Assembly: GCF_030398335.1 (NCBI RefSeq)
Contig: NZ_JAOAOP010000002.1
Span: forward strand, 62,001-126,000
Length of the DNA stretch: 64,000 nt
DNA from: Aquibium sp. A9E412
GTDB lineage: Bacteria > Pseudomonadota > Alphaproteobacteria > Rhizobiales > Rhizobiaceae
Direction: 5' to 3'
Of this stretch, positions 1 to 12,146 are shown piece by piece. Numbering within the stretch: the first letter of the stretch is position 1; each line of letters opens with the position of its first letter. A program made the translations under genes and the position numbers. The notes beneath the pieces are model-generated. The model made no database searches. It saw only the letters and a list, made by a program, of their open reading frames with translations, and was not told the origin of the DNA.

Positions 1-155
1 TCATGGACCAGCTCGCCGAGGAGCACGCGCGCGCCATCGGCCGGCGCGCCCTCGCCCGTGTGCTCGCCGAGCACACCTACGACCACCGGGCGATGGAGGC
101 CGACCGCATCATGCGGGCGCTGCACGCCGCAAAGTCCAGGGACGCTGCCGAATGA
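1..155 (+). CDS. CgeB-like glycosyltransferase, C-terminal fragment
   Basis: Only the last ~50 codons lie in the window; the gene starts upstream. The visible tail (ALARVLAEHTYDHRAMEADR) is the kind of terminal helix found at the end of family-1-type glycosyltransferases of the CgeB group (COG4641), where it follows the nucleotide-sugar-binding domain. Its TGA overlaps the ATG of the next gene (ATGA), so the two are translationally coupled. The next gene ends with a similar motif (ALAEAAHARVMAGHTGRARA), which suggests that two related glycosyltransferases stand in tandem. The function of the missing part cannot be judged. Confidence 0.6.
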   Translation, partial: MDQLAEEHARAIGRRALARVLAEHTYDHRAMEADRIMRALHAAKSRDAAE

Positions 156-1284
156 CCCATGCCCTCACCCTCGTCGTGTTCGGCCTGTCGCTGTCCTCCT
201 CCTGGGGCAACGGCCACGCCACCACCTATCGCAGCCTGCTGCGCGGCGCCGCCGAGGCGGGCCACCGCGTCCTGTTTCTCGAGCGCGACGTGCCGTGGTA
301 CGCCGCCCACCGCGACCTGCCGGACCCGGATTTCTGCCGCCTCGCCTACTATGACGGGGTGGAGGACGCGACGGCGCGCTTCGGCGCGGAGATCGCCGAG
401 GCCGACGCGGTGATCGTCGGCTCCTACGTGCCGGACGGCCCGAAGCTGATCGATGCGCTCGCCGCCGCGCGGCCGCGGCTGCTGTGCTTCTACGACATCG
501 ACACGCCGGTGACGCTCGCCCGGCTCGAGCGCGGCGACGAGGCCTTCCTCGCGCGCCGGCAGATCCCGCTGTTCGACGTCTACTTCTCGTTCTCCGGCGG
601 CACGGTGCTCGACGAGCTGGAGACGGGCTACGGCGCGCGCCGCGCGGCGGCGCTCTACTGCTCGGTCGACGCCGACGCCTACCGGCCGACCGGCGAGGCG
701 CCGCAATGGGATCTCGGCTATCTCGGCACCTACAGCCCGGACCGGCAGCCGGCGCTGGAGCGGCTGCTGATCGAGCCGGCGCGGCGGCTGCCCGAACGGC
801 GCTTCGTCGTCGCCGGCTCGCAGTATCCCGACGACATCGCCTGGCCGGCCAACGTCGCGCGCATCGAGCATCTGCCGCCCGGCGAGCACGCCTCCTTCTA
901 CAGCCGCCAGCGCTTCACGCTCAACGTGACGCGCGCCGACATGATCGCCGCCGGGTGGTCGCCGAGCGTGCGCCTGTTCGAGGCGGCCGCCTGCCGCACG
1001 CCGATCATCAGCGACCGCTGGCGCGGCCTCGACGCGCTCCTGCCGGAGGGCGAGGCCGTCCTGATCGCCGACGACACGGCCGACGTGACGGCCGCGCTGA
1101 CGGCGCTCGACGAGCCGCAGCGCCGGGCCCTGGCCGAGGCCGCGCACGCGCGCGTGATGGCCGGCCACACCGGCCGGGCGCGAGCCGAGGAGATGGCGAT
1201 CGCGCTCAGGGAATGCCTCGACGACGACAGGCCGGGCCGCCCGCCCGGCGCGCAGGCCGCCGAAGCGGCCGGAAAGGAAACGCA

Positions 1285-1291
<7 letters not shown>
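152..1291 (+). CDS. CgeB family glycosyltransferase
   Basis: A 379-residue cytosolic protein resembling the CgeB family (COG4641). It has an N-terminal Rossmann-like segment (TLVVFGLSLSSSWGNGHATT) and a C-terminal Glyco_trans_1_2-type region around residues 245-340, with RLFEAAACRTPIISD as the donor-binding loop and a run of acidic residues after it. Members transfer sugars, mostly in surface polysaccharide or glycoprotein decoration; donor and acceptor cannot be read from sequence. The start overlaps the previous stop (ATGA), and its own end overlaps the epimerase start by 7 bp, so it sits inside a tightly coupled operon. No signal peptide or membrane helix is visible. Family assignment is fairly sure; the substrate is unknown. 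Confidence 0.75.
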
Positions 1292-2327
<1,036 letters not shown>

Positions 2328-2331
<4 letters not shown>

Positions 2332-3071
2332 ACGAACGCGTGAAGCCCGACCTGGCGGCGCGGATCGCCGCGCTCGGCCCGTGGTTCCACAATCTGAGGA
2401 TCGGCGGCCTGCAGACCGCGCCCGACCACTTTCTCGGCGACTATCCGGCCTTCAAGTGGGACGGCTTCAAGCACGTGGTGCCGGAGGATCTCGACGGGGC
2501 GAGCGTGCTCGATATCGGCTGCAACGCCGGCTTCTACGCCATCGAGATGAAGCGGCGCGGCGCCGGCCGCGTCGTCGGCATCGATTCGGACCCGCGCTAT
2601 CTGCGCCAGGCGGAGTTCGCCGCCCGCCACGAGGGGCATGCCATCGAGTTCCGCCAGATGTCGGTCTACGAGGTAGCAAAGCTCGGCGAGCGCTTCGATC
2701 TGGTGCTGTTCATGGGCGTGCTCTACCATCTGCGCCACCCGCTGCTGGCGCTCGACCTGCTCTACGAGCACGCAGTCGGCGACCGGCTGCTGTTCCAGTG
2801 CATGCAGCGCGGCTCCGAGCGCGTCGAGGGGCTGGCGCCCGACCACCCGTTCTCGGAATGGGCGGTGTTCGAGCGCGACGACTTCCCCAAGCTGCATTTC
2901 GTCGAGGCGCGCTACGCGGCCGACCCGACCAACTGGTTCATTCCCAACAAGGCGGCCGCGGAGGCGATGCTGCGCAGCGCCGGCTTCGCGATCGAGGCCA
3001 ATCCCGAGCGCGAGGTCTATCTGTGCCGGCGCGGCCGGCGGCCGGAGGCGGTCGAGCCGCCGCCGCTCTGA
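2328..3071 (+). CDS. SAM-dependent methyltransferase (TIGR04290-like)
   Basis: 247 residues. A class I SAM-binding core starts with VLDIGCNAGFYAIEMKRRGA (motif I, about residues 58-77), followed by the acidic residue at the end of beta-2 (VVGIDSDPRYL). The segment GVLYHLRHPLLAL resembles CmoB-like and TIGR04290 (Rta_06860) methyltransferases, which occur beside sugar-modification genes. The NWFIPN sequence near the C-terminus fits that family. The gene overlaps the epimerase stop (ATGA) and closes the cassette, so it probably methylates the sugar or glycan made by the three upstream enzymes (inference). No membrane segment. The next 145 bp hold no gene. Confidence 0.75.
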
Positions 3072-3216
3072 TTCGGCACTCCCTCAACGTCTCGGGGAGC
3101 CGGTTGTCGCGACCGGCCATGCGCGCGCGAAAGAAAGCACGGGCGGGCGGTCCCTCAGGCCGCGTGCGCCATCAAACGGGGAGACCGGACGGCGCCGTGG
3201 CCAACCGCGCGTCCGG

Positions 3217-3579
3217 TCACGCCCAGGCGAGCGCGACGGCCACCACCACCGCGATGGCGACCGCCAGAAGCGCGCCGGCGACCGCGCGGCCGGCCGAGGC
3301 ACCGTTGCCCGGCCCGCCCCTGCCGCTCGCCGCGCCGCGGCCGGCCCGTCCGGCCGACGTCTCGCCGGCGCCGCCCGATGTCGGACCGCCGGTCGCCCGG
3401 CGGCGCTCCGCGGCGGCCGCCTGCGGATCGGTCGGCGTGCCGCCGGCCTCCGCGTCGGTGCCGAGCGGCGCGACCGCGGGATCGGCCGCGGCCACCTTGT
3501 CGCCGGTGCGGCCGCTGTCGATGTCGTCGCGAAGCCTGGCCTCCTCGCCGGACGGCTTGCGCGGAAAGTCCTTGGCCAT
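3217..3579 (-). CDS. small single-pass membrane protein, unknown function
   Basis: 120 residues. The N-terminal part is charged and disordered-looking (DDIDSGRTGDKVAAADPAVA, then PLGTDAEAGG), the middle is a low-complexity Gly/Ala/Arg stretch, and the C-terminus is one hydrophobic helix (AVAGALLAVAIAVVVAVALAW). Similar short proteins with a DDIDSGxTGDK...PLGTDxEAGG core occur in Hyphomicrobiales, as far as I recall, without known function. The ATG at 3579 was chosen over an upstream in-frame start because AGGAGA stands 9 bases before it and the conserved core begins right after. It lies downstream, on the same strand, of the ferritin-like and catalase genes and may belong to the same stress group. 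Confidence 0.6.
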   Translation of the reverse strand: MAKDFPRKPSGEEARLRDDIDSGRTGDKVAAADPAVAPLGTDAEAGGTPTDPQAAAAERRRATGGPTSGGAGETSAGRAGRGAASGRGGPGNGASAGRAVAGALLAVAIAVVVAVALAWA

Positions 3580-3751
3580 GGCGCTGGTCTCCTGCCTGCG
3601 GCCCGCACCGCCGCATCGCCGGCCGTGTCGGTTCATGCCGTGCAACGCCTGCGTGCGCAGAGGGTTCCGGTTGCGGGAAGCAAGCGTTCCGGAAAACGCG
3701 TGGGGCCGCACCCTTGCGGGCGCGGCCCCGTGCGCTGGAGGTGGCGCGGCC

Positions 3752-4201
3752 TCAGGCCGCCGCGGCGGCCTCATCCATCCACGCCTTGTGGCGCCGTTCG
3801 TCGGACAGTGCCGCCTCGAAGACAGGCTTGGCGGAGGCCGGCACCGCATCGTTCTCCACCGCATGGCGGTAGGCGGCGATGGTGTCGTCCTCTTTGCTGC
3901 TCATCGCCTTCAACAGCGCGCCCTCGCCCATCAGGCCGCCGAGCTTGACCTTGCCGGTGGTGAGCATCTGCTTCAGGTCGCCCTCGTCGGGGATGGTCGC
4001 GTCATGCTCGCGCGCCAGGCGCTCGAGCTCGGCGACGTGGCGCTCGTGGTCGGCCTTGAAGCCGGCCACGGTCTGCTTGCGCCCGGCGTCCTCGAGCCGC
4101 TCGATGGTCGCCTCGTAGGCGGCGATCGCGTCGCGTTCCAGCGACAGCATGTTCTCGATCAGGGTGGCGAAGTCGCCGCTCGTTCCGACGGTCGTTGCCA
4201 T
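3752..4201 (-). CDS. ferritin-like four-helix-bundle protein
   Basis: 149 residues, almost all helical. Four helices each carry carboxylate ligands in the ferritin-like spacing: LERDAIAAYE in helix 1, DHERHVAEL (ExxH) in helix 2, KEDDTIAAYRHA in helix 3 and SDERRHKAWM (ExxH) in helix 4. This is the ligand set of a di-iron or di-manganese site. The length and repeat-like symmetry fit the PA2169/DUF2383-type group of small stress proteins rather than bacterioferritin. It is transcribed from the strand of the Mn catalase 43 bp upstream, so the two probably form an oxidative-stress unit. The metal and exact role are not determinable here. Confidence 0.75.
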   Translation of the reverse strand: MATTVGTSGDFATLIENMLSLERDAIAAYEATIERLEDAGRKQTVAGFKADHERHVAELERLAREHDATIPDEGDLKQMLTTGKVKLGGLMGEGALLKAMSSKEDDTIAAYRHAVENDAVPASAKPVFEAALSDERRHKAWMDEAAAAA

Positions 4202-4244
4202 GGTGGTGTCTCCTTGTCGGGGTGGCCGCCCATGCGGGCGGCGG

Positions 4245-5069
4245 CTACATCTGCTCGCTCTGCGCGGCGGTGTCGGGCCGGGCCTTGCCGAGATCGGGCT
4301 TCTGGCCGAGCGGCTCGGGCTTGTCGCGCGCGGAAAACTTGCCGCGACCGTCGAGCGAGGCGCCGGAGGTCCAGCGACCCTCGGGCGTCGGCTCGTCGAG
4401 CGAGGTGTTGAGGAAGTAGTAGGAGTGCTCGGTCGCCTCGTTGTCCTGCGGCGTCGAGTTGGGCACGGGAAGCTGCTTTTCCATGCCGCCCAGCTCCTCG
4501 ATGACGGCCAGCCACTGCTGCTGGTGCATCGTGTCGCGCGCGATCAGGAAGGACAGCATGTCCTTCATGCCGGCGTCGTCGGTCATGTGGTAGAGCCGGC
4601 TGGCGAGCACCCGGCCGCCCGCCTCGGCCGTCACGTTCGCCATCATGTCGGCACCGATGTTGCCGGTGGCGTAGACATGGCTCATGTCGAAGGGCACGCC
4701 GTTGGCGTTAACCGGCATCGCCGACAGGCCCGACGACAGAATGTGGCGCGGGTTCATGCCGCCGAGGATGGCGTTGACCACCGGGTCCTGCGCCGCCTCG
4801 TCCTGCTCCGACACGGTCGCGCCCTCGAGGTTCAGCGCCACCGCGTGGCCGAGGAACTCGATGTGCGACAGCTCCTCCGTCGCCGTCATCATCAGCATGT
4901 CGCGGTATTTGGGATCGCCGCGCGCGCCCATCGCCTGGAAGAAATACTGCATGGCGACGCGAATTTCGCCCTCGATGCCGCCGATCGCCTGTTGAAGATA
5001 CTTGGCAAACAGCGGATCGGGACGGTCGACGCGCACCTTGTACTGCAGCTTCGAAGAATGATGAAACAT
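4245..5069 (-). CDS. manganese catalase
   Basis: 274-residue non-heme catalase (2 H2O2 to 2 H2O + O2), cytosolic. The dimanganese ligands sit in GGIEGEIRVAMQYFFQA (first Glu), ATEELSHIEFLGH (Glu and ExxH His), NVTAEAGGRVLASRLYH (Glu) and IARDTMHQQQW (His). The ATG at 5069 was chosen because the family begins with a short MFHH...-like segment, and the in-frame extension upstream is Arg/Ala-rich and unlike the family. The C-terminus (PLGQKPDLGKARPD) is of the usual polar type. It is followed by the ferritin-like gene on the same strand. Family assignment is confident. Confidence 0.9.
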   Translation of the reverse strand: MFHHSSKLQYKVRVDRPDPLFAKYLQQAIGGIEGEIRVAMQYFFQAMGARGDPKYRDMLMMTATEELSHIEFLGHAVALNLEGATVSEQDEAAQDPVVNAILGGMNPRHILSSGLSAMPVNANGVPFDMSHVYATGNIGADMMANVTAEAGGRVLASRLYHMTDDAGMKDMLSFLIARDTMHQQQWLAVIEELGGMEKQLPVPNSTPQDNEATEHSYYFLNTSLDEPTPEGRWTSGASLDGRGKFSARDKPEPLGQKPDLGKARPDTAAQSEQM

Positions 5070-5435
5070 CGTGGCCTCCGTCTCGCGTAGAACGTGCGAA
5101 ACAAACCGCGCGCCGTTGAGTTCCGCTCCGGCGCGAAAAACGGCCCGGCCGGCCGCAGGCGGCCGTGCCGCGGGCACGCCGCCGCTCGAGCGAGGCTTCA
5201 TGGCACGGGGTCTTTTCGGGGAGGCATGCGCTGCCGCGTCGCGGGCGCTGCCGGCCGTGACGGCGCACGAGCGGCGGCGCCCCGCCTGCCCGGCGGGCAG
5301 CCGCACGGGCGGCAGGCCGGGCACGGCGCACGGAGCGCGAGCAACAACGAAAAAGCCGGGCGCAGGCCCGGCTTCTTCAGTCGTCCGGACGTCGCCGCCC
5401 GGCGGACGGGGCGCTGCGCGCCCCTTTTCCCATCG
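5070..5435. other. intergenic region without a gene
   Basis: 366 bp between the Mn catalase start and the end of HU. Apart from the HU terminator near 5350 I see only GC-rich, partly self-complementary sequence (for example GGCCG-CAGG-CGGCC near 5150) and no convincing reading frame. It must hold the catalase promoter, but no clear -35/-10 pair stands out. Confidence 0.5.
5346..5374 (-). terminator. Rho-independent terminator of HU
   Basis: A 9-bp perfect stem (AAGCCGGGC/GCCCGGCTT, arms 5353-5361 and 5366-5374) with a 4-base loop. Read on the minus strand it is followed by TTTTTCGTT. It lies 62 bp beyond the HU stop codon. Confidence 0.8.
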
Positions 5436-5708
5436 TCAGTTGACGGCGTCCTTGAGGCCCTTGCCGGCCGAGAAACGCGGCACGTTGCGCGCGGGAACCT
5501 GAACCTGCGCGCCGGTCTGCGGGTTGCGGCCGGTCGACGCCTTGCGGTGCGAGACGCTGAAATTGCCGAAGCCCACCAGGCGCACGTCGCCGCCCCCCTT
5601 CAACTCACGCGTGATGACCGAGAAGACCGCATCGACCGCCGACTGGGCATCCCCCTTGGAGATGTTGGCCTCGTCGGCGACGGCGGCTACGAGCTCGTTC
5701 TTGTTCAT
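5436..5708 (-). CDS. hupB: DNA-binding protein HU
   Basis: 90-residue histone-like nucleoid protein. It has the N-terminal dimerisation helices (MNKNELVAAVADEANISKGD), the beta-arm signature GRNPQTGAQVQVPARNVPRF and the C-terminal GKGLKDAV. It bends and compacts DNA non-specifically as a dimer. The ATG at 5708 is preferred to a TTG one codon upstream; AAGGAAGGGG stands about 10 bases before it. It lies downstream of lon, as in other alphaproteobacteria, but with its own promoter and with the lon terminator in between, so it is probably transcribed separately. Confidence 0.95.
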   Translation of the reverse strand: MNKNELVAAVADEANISKGDAQSAVDAVFSVITRELKGGGDVRLVGFGNFSVSHRKASTGRNPQTGAQVQVPARNVPRFSAGKGLKDAVN

Positions 5709-5765
5709 CAATAATTACCCCTTCCTTGGAGACCGGAACGCACGACTCACGCCGGCAGGACCGCA

Positions 5766-5794
5766 ATTCTAGGAAGAAGCGGAAGGAGCACCAA
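5766..5794 (-). promoter_or_regulatory. predicted sigma-70 promoter of HU
   Basis: On the minus strand TTGGTG (5794-5789) and TAGAAT (5771-5766) are separated by exactly 17 bases. The -10 lies 58 bp upstream of the HU ATG. Confidence 0.6.
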
Positions 5795-5850
5795 GCGGCA
5801 AATCCCGAAAAAACCGGGAAATGCGCGGTTTGAGGGGTCTTTTCGACAAG

Positions 5851-5876
5851 AAAGCCGGACCCGAGGGCCCGGCTTT
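5851..5876 (-). terminator. Rho-independent terminator of lon
   Basis: Inverted repeat AAAGCCGG/CCGGCTTT (arms 5851-5858 and 5869-5876) that can extend inward. On the minus strand it is followed by CTTGTCGAAAAG. It stands 27 bp beyond the lon stop. A smaller hairpin with a T-run in its loop (TCCCG/CGGGA near 5803-5818) lies between it and the HU promoter and may be a second stop signal. Confidence 0.65.
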
Positions 5877-5902
5877 CCGATTTTCGCGATGCGGGAGCGG
5901 TG

Positions 5903-8317
<2,415 letters not shown>

Positions 8318-8450
8318 CTTTCAGCCTTTCAGGACACAGCCGCCGGAAGGCCGGCTGCGGCTTCGCGGTTGGCGGCCGGGACGCGGTTCCGCCCGTCACG
8401 CGTTCTCACCAGGAACTCAAGCACGGAACTGCCCCGCCGCGACTTGTCTC

Positions 8451-8480
8451 ATACTTGGAGAGAGCGCCGGCAAAGATCAA
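8451..8480 (-). promoter_or_regulatory. possible lon promoter
   Basis: On the minus strand CTTGATC (-35-like TTGATC, 8480-8475) is followed after 18 bases by AAGTAT (8456-8451). The CTTG start would also suit an RpoH-type -35, but the -10 does not match the alphaproteobacterial RpoH consensus as I remember it. Weak. Confidence 0.3.
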
Positions 8481-8616
8481 GGCTTCGAGCCCGCCGCGGC
8501 CCGAGGCCGGCGCGTCGTCCCCAACATGCACGCCGACGAAACACAGCCTCCGGCGGCGAACGGCCGCCGGCATCGCCGTGCGAAGGGGCCGGCGCGCGGC
8601 CGGCACGCAATGTGCA

Positions 8617-9891
8617 TCAGGCGCTGGCCGAGCCCTTTTCCTTCTCGCGCTCGGCGTAGATGTAGAGCGGGCGGGCATTGCCGGCCACGACCTCGTCGGA
8701 GATCACCACCTCCTCGACGCCCTCGAGCGCGGGCAGCTCGAACATGGTGTCGAGCAGGATCGCCTCCATGATGGAGCGCAGGCCGCGCGCGCCGGTCTTG
8801 CGCTCGATCGCCTTGCGGGCGATCGCCATCAGCGCGTTCTCGTGGAAGGTGAGCTCCACGTTCTCCATCTCGAACAGCCGCTGGTACTGCTTGACCAGCG
8901 CGTTCTTCGGCGCGGTGAGGATCTGCACCAGCGCCGGCTCGTCGAGATCCTCGAGCGTCGCCAGGATCGGCAGGCGGCCGACGAATTCGGGGATCAGGCC
9001 GAACTTCAGCAGGTCCTCCGGCTCGACCAGCCGCAGCAGCTCGCCCGTCGGCCGGTCCTCCGACGAGACGACGGAGGCGGAAAAGCCGATCGAGGTCTTG
9101 CGGCCGCGGTCGGAGATGATCTTGTCGAGGCCGGCGAACGCACCGCCGCAGATGAACAGGATGTTGGCCGTGTCGACCTGCAGGAACTCCTGCTGCGGGT
9201 GCTTGCGGCCGCCCTGCGGCGGCACCGAGGCGACGGTGCCCTCCATGATCTTCAGAAGCGCCTGCTGCACGCCCTCGCCCGACACGTCGCGGGTGATCGA
9301 GGGGTTGTCGGACTTGCGGCTGATCTTGTCGATCTCGTCGATGTAGACGATGCCGCGCTGCGCCCGCTCGACGTTGTAGTCGGCCGACTGCAGCAGCTTC
9401 AAGATGATGTTCTCGACGTCCTCGCCGACATAGCCCGCCTCGGTGAGCGTGGTCGCGTCGGCCATGGTGAACGGCACGTCGATGATGCGCGCCAGCGTCT
9501 GGGCGAGCAGCGTCTTGCCGCAGCCCGTCGGCCCGATCAGCAGGATGTTCGACTTGGCGAGCTCGACGTCGTTGTTCTTCGAGGCGTGCGCCAGACGCTT
9601 GTAGTGGTTGTGGACGGCGACCGACAGGACGCGCTTGGCGTGGCCCTGGCCGATCACGTAGTCGTCCAGCACCTCGAGGATCTCCTGCGGGGTGGGCACG
9701 CCCTCGCGCGACTTCACCATCGAGGACTTGTTCTCCTCGCGGATGATGTCCATGCACAGCTCGACGCATTCATCGCAGATGAACACCGTCGGGCCCGCTA
9801 TCAGCTTGCGGACCTCGTGCTGGCTCTTGCCGCAGAACGAGCAGTACAGCGTGTTCTTGGAATCACCGCCGCCGTTGCTGATCTTGCTCAT
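8617..9891 (-). CDS. clpX: ATP-dependent Clp protease ATP-binding subunit ClpX
   Basis: 424-residue AAA+ unfoldase that feeds substrates to ClpP. The N-terminal zinc-binding domain has Cys17, Cys20, Cys39 and Cys42. Walker [16 protein letters not shown] lies near residue 120, Walker [11 protein letters not shown], the pore loop GYVGEDVEN, and the IGF loop for ClpP docking is TSIGFSASV. The ATG at 9891 fits the family N-terminus and has GAAAGGAC about 9 bases upstream. A stem-loop (CCGGCGGC/GCCGCCGG, 8550-8570) stands downstream of the stop but lacks a T-run. It lies downstream of clpP on the same strand with 296 bp between. Confidence 0.97.
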   Translation of the reverse strand: MSKISNGGGDSKNTLYCSFCGKSQHEVRKLIAGPTVFICDECVELCMDIIREENKSSMVKSREGVPTPQEILEVLDDYVIGQGHAKRVLSVAVHNHYKRLAHASKNNDVELAKSNILLIGPTGCGKTLLAQTLARIIDVPFTMADATTLTEAGYVGEDVENIILKLLQSADYNVERAQRGIVYIDEIDKISRKSDNPSITRDVSGEGVQQALLKIMEGTVASVPPQGGRKHPQQEFLQVDTANILFICGGAFAGLDKIISDRGRKTSIGFSASVVSSEDRPTGELLRLVEPEDLLKFGLIPEFVGRLPILATLEDLDEPALVQILTAPKNALVKQYQRLFEMENVELTFHENALMAIARKAIERKTGARGLRSIMEAILLDTMFELPALEGVEEVVISDEVVAGNARPLYIYAEREKEKGSASA

Positions 9892-10137
9892 CGTCCAAGT
9901 CCTTTCACTGCCACCGGCAGGCCGTCGGCGCATGCCGGGCGACCCTGCCGGTCGGGGAGACATTGCCCTTGCTCCCCGGCCCTGCCGGCCACGTCGGTCG
10001 ACTTCCGAACGAAACACAAATCGGAAAGCGCGACAACACGCTGCGAATCCCCGACCCGAAGCCTAGGTCGCGGAAAACCAACAGATACTTAACGTAGGCC
10101 GTTGCCCGAACCGAGGGAACAGGAAATTGTGACAGAA

Positions 10138-10186
10138 ATGACGCATACCCGCTCAAAAACGCGTCATCCGCCGGGCGGTTCCGCCC
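10138..10186 (-). terminator. inverted repeats after clpP, possible terminator
   Basis: Two hairpins follow the clpP stop: GGGCGG/CCGCCC with only two bases between its arms (10173-10186), and ATGACGC/GCGTCAT (arms 10138-10144 and 10161-10167) with a 16-base loop, followed on the minus strand by TTCTGTC. Plausible 3' end or attenuation point between clpP and clpX, but the T-run is poor. Confidence 0.4.
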
Positions 10187-10187
10187 T

Positions 10188-10820
10188 TCACGAGGCCGGA
10201 GTCCCTTCCATCGCCTCGCGCGAGGAGATGACGCGGTCGACGAGGCCGAAGTCGCGCGCCTCCTCCGCCGTCATGAAGTGGTCGCGGTCGAGCGTGCGCT
10301 CGATCGTCTCGTAGTCCTGGCCGGTGTGCGCGACGTAGACCTCGTTGAGGCGCCGCTTGAGCTTGATGATGTCCTGCGCGTGGCGCTCGATGTCGGAGGC
10401 CTGGCCGGAGAAGCCGCCGGAGGGCTGGTGCACCATGATGCGCGAATGCGGCGTCGCGAAGCGCATGTCCTTGTGGCCGGCGCACAGCAGCAGCGAGCCC
10501 ATCGAGGCGGCCTGGCCGACGCACAGCGTGGAGACCGCCGGCTTGATGAACTGCATGGTGTCGTAGATCGCCAGGCCGCTCGTCACCACGCCGCCCGGCG
10601 AGTTGATGTAGAGCGCAATCTCCTTCTTCGGGTTCTCCGCCTCGAGCCACAGAAGCTGGGCGCAGACGAGGCTCGCCACGCCGTCCTCGATCGGCCCGGT
10701 GATGAAGATGATGCGCTCCTTGAGCAGCCGCGAGAAGATGTCGTAGGCCCGCTCGCCGCGGTTGGTCTGCTCGACCACCATCGGCACGAGGTTCATGGCG
10801 GTGTCGACGGGATTGGGCAT
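10188..10820 (-). CDS. clpP: ATP-dependent Clp protease proteolytic subunit ClpP
   Basis: 210-residue serine protease that forms the double-heptamer chamber used by ClpX. The triad is Ser106 ([11 protein letters not shown]), His131 (MVHQPSGG) and Asp180 (TLDRD), with the same spacing as in E. coli ClpP. The long upstream in-frame extension is Arg/Ala shadow sequence; the ATG at 10820 has AAAGGAA about 8 bases before it and gives the normal N-terminus. The order clpP-clpX-lon on one strand is standard for the group. Confidence 0.97.
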   Translation of the reverse strand: MPNPVDTAMNLVPMVVEQTNRGERAYDIFSRLLKERIIFITGPIEDGVASLVCAQLLWLEAENPKKEIALYINSPGGVVTSGLAIYDTMQFIKPAVSTLCVGQAASMGSLLLCAGHKDMRFATPHSRIMVHQPSGGFSGQASDIERHAQDIIKLKRRLNEVYVAHTGQDYETIERTLDRDHFMTAEEARDFGLVDRVISSREAMEGTPAS

Positions 10821-10884
10821 GGAGGGAAGTTCCTTTCGGGGACGGACGGCACCCGCCCGGCAGATTCGCTGTCGTCTCACGCGA

Positions 10885-10914
10885 TAGATAGGACGCCGCT
10901 TCCCGGTTGCGCAA
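10885..10914 (-). promoter_or_regulatory. predicted clpP promoter
   Basis: On the minus strand TTGCGC (10914-10909) and TATCTA (10890-10885) are separated by 18 bases; the -10 is about 65 bp upstream of the clpP ATG. The overlapping CTTG...CCTATCT pattern, with 19 bases between, also approaches the RpoH consensus CTTG-N17/18-CYTATNT, so heat-shock control is possible but unproven. Confidence 0.45.
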
Positions 10915-10942
10915 GGGTTGCGGCCGGCGCGGCCTGCGGCCG

Positions 10943-12040
10943 TCAGCCGCCCGCCAGCCAGGCGGCGAGCGCGCCGGTGTCGCCGCCGTCGAGGGCGCGG
11001 GCGACGCGACGGCCGACCGCCGCGCCGAACTTGTAGCCGTGGCCGGAGCAGGCCGAGACGACCAGCGCGCGGCCCCGCTCGGCGCAGAAGAAGCGCTCGT
11101 CGGCGGTGAAGGTGTAGGCGCAGGTGACGACGTCGGCGACGCGGTACTCGCCGATGCGCGCGATCGGCGGGGCGAACAGGTCGCGCACCGCCTCGCCCTC
11201 GCCGGGCCGCGGCGCGCGGTCGCGGTCGGCATCGGCGGTCGGCTCCTTGTGCAGGCCGGAGCCGAACTTGAGCCCCGCACCGCCCGACGGCGGGATGATG
11301 TAGCCGTCGGTCGGGCCGCCGACGTCGAGAATCACCGGCGCCGTCGCCCAGGCGGCGACCAGGTCGGCCGGCGGCTCGAGATAGACGACCGCCGTGCGGT
11401 GCGGCGCGAGCGTCGCGGCGAGCGCGGGGACGAGCTGCGTCGTCCAGGCGCCGGCGGTGACGAGCACGCGGTCGGCGCCGCGCTGCCCGCCATCGGCGAG
11501 CCGCACCGTGCCGGCCGCGCCGTCGACGGCGACGACGCGGGTGTGGTCGAGGATCTCCGCGCCGCGCTGGCGCAGCCAGGCGACCAGATCGGCGGCGATC
11601 CGCCGGCAGTGCAGCGCGCCGCCCTCCGGCGAGACGAAGGCATAGCGGAAGCTGTCCGGCGCGAGGAACGCAAAGCGCGCGGCGGCGGCCGCGCCGTCGA
11701 GCCGCTCGAACGGCCAGCCGCCGGCGCGCATGCCTTCCAGATAGCGCTCCGCCTCGTCGCCCGGCGCGCGCGAGACGGCCATGAAGCCGCGCGGATCGTA
11801 GTGCACGGAGCCGATGTCGCGCCACAGCGCGTCCCACGCCTCGAACGCCTCGGTGATGGCGTGGCCGTAGCCGCTGTCCGGCGCATAGGCGCGGCGGATG
11901 ATGCGGTGATGGTCGCCGGAGGCGGCAAGCGGGTTGGGGATCGGCCCCTGCTCGATCAGCGTCACGCCGTGGCCGGCCGCCACCAGCGCCCAGGCGCTGC
12001 ACAGCCCTGCGATGCCGCCGCCGACGATGGTCACCTGCAT
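10943..12040 (-). CDS. FAD-dependent oxidoreductase (DAO/monomeric sarcosine oxidase-like)
   Basis: 365 residues. It begins with the dinucleotide-binding motif [17 protein letters not shown] and acidic VTLIEQG at the end of beta-2. The segments [12 protein letters not shown] and, near the C-terminus, [19 protein letters not shown] match the DAO family and especially monomeric sarcosine oxidase/N-methyltryptophan oxidase-like enzymes, where a Cys-Gly or Ser-Gly-His-Gly-Phe/Tyr-Lys stretch holds flavin. It probably oxidises an amine or amino acid with release of H2O2; the substrate is unknown. The ATG at 12040 is set by the flavin motif and a GGGAGGGG site 6 bases upstream. It is divergent from the P450 gene with 106 bp between. 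Confidence 0.8.
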   Translation of the reverse strand: MQVTIVGGGIAGLCSAWALVAAGHGVTLIEQGPIPNPLAASGDHHRIIRRAYAPDSGYGHAITEAFEAWDALWRDIGSVHYDPRGFMAVSRAPGDEAERYLEGMRAGGWPFERLDGAAAAARFAFLAPDSFRYAFVSPEGGALHCRRIAADLVAWLRQRGAEILDHTRVVAVDGAAGTVRLADGGQRGADRVLVTAGAWTTQLVPALAATLAPHRTAVVYLEPPADLVAAWATAPVILDVGGPTDGYIIPPSGGAGLKFGSGLHKEPTADADRDRAPRPGEGEAVRDLFAPPIARIGEYRVADVVTCAYTFTADERFFCAERGRALVVSACSGHGYKFGAAVGRRVARALDGGDTGALAAWLAGG

Positions 12041-12146
12041 GGCCGCCCCTCCCGCACGCTTCAGGCCGCGCACTTTACGCGCTGGCATGTCGCGAACAAG
12101 GCGACGGGTGCATTTCCGGCCGGCCCGAAAGCGGCTAGAAGGAGCC

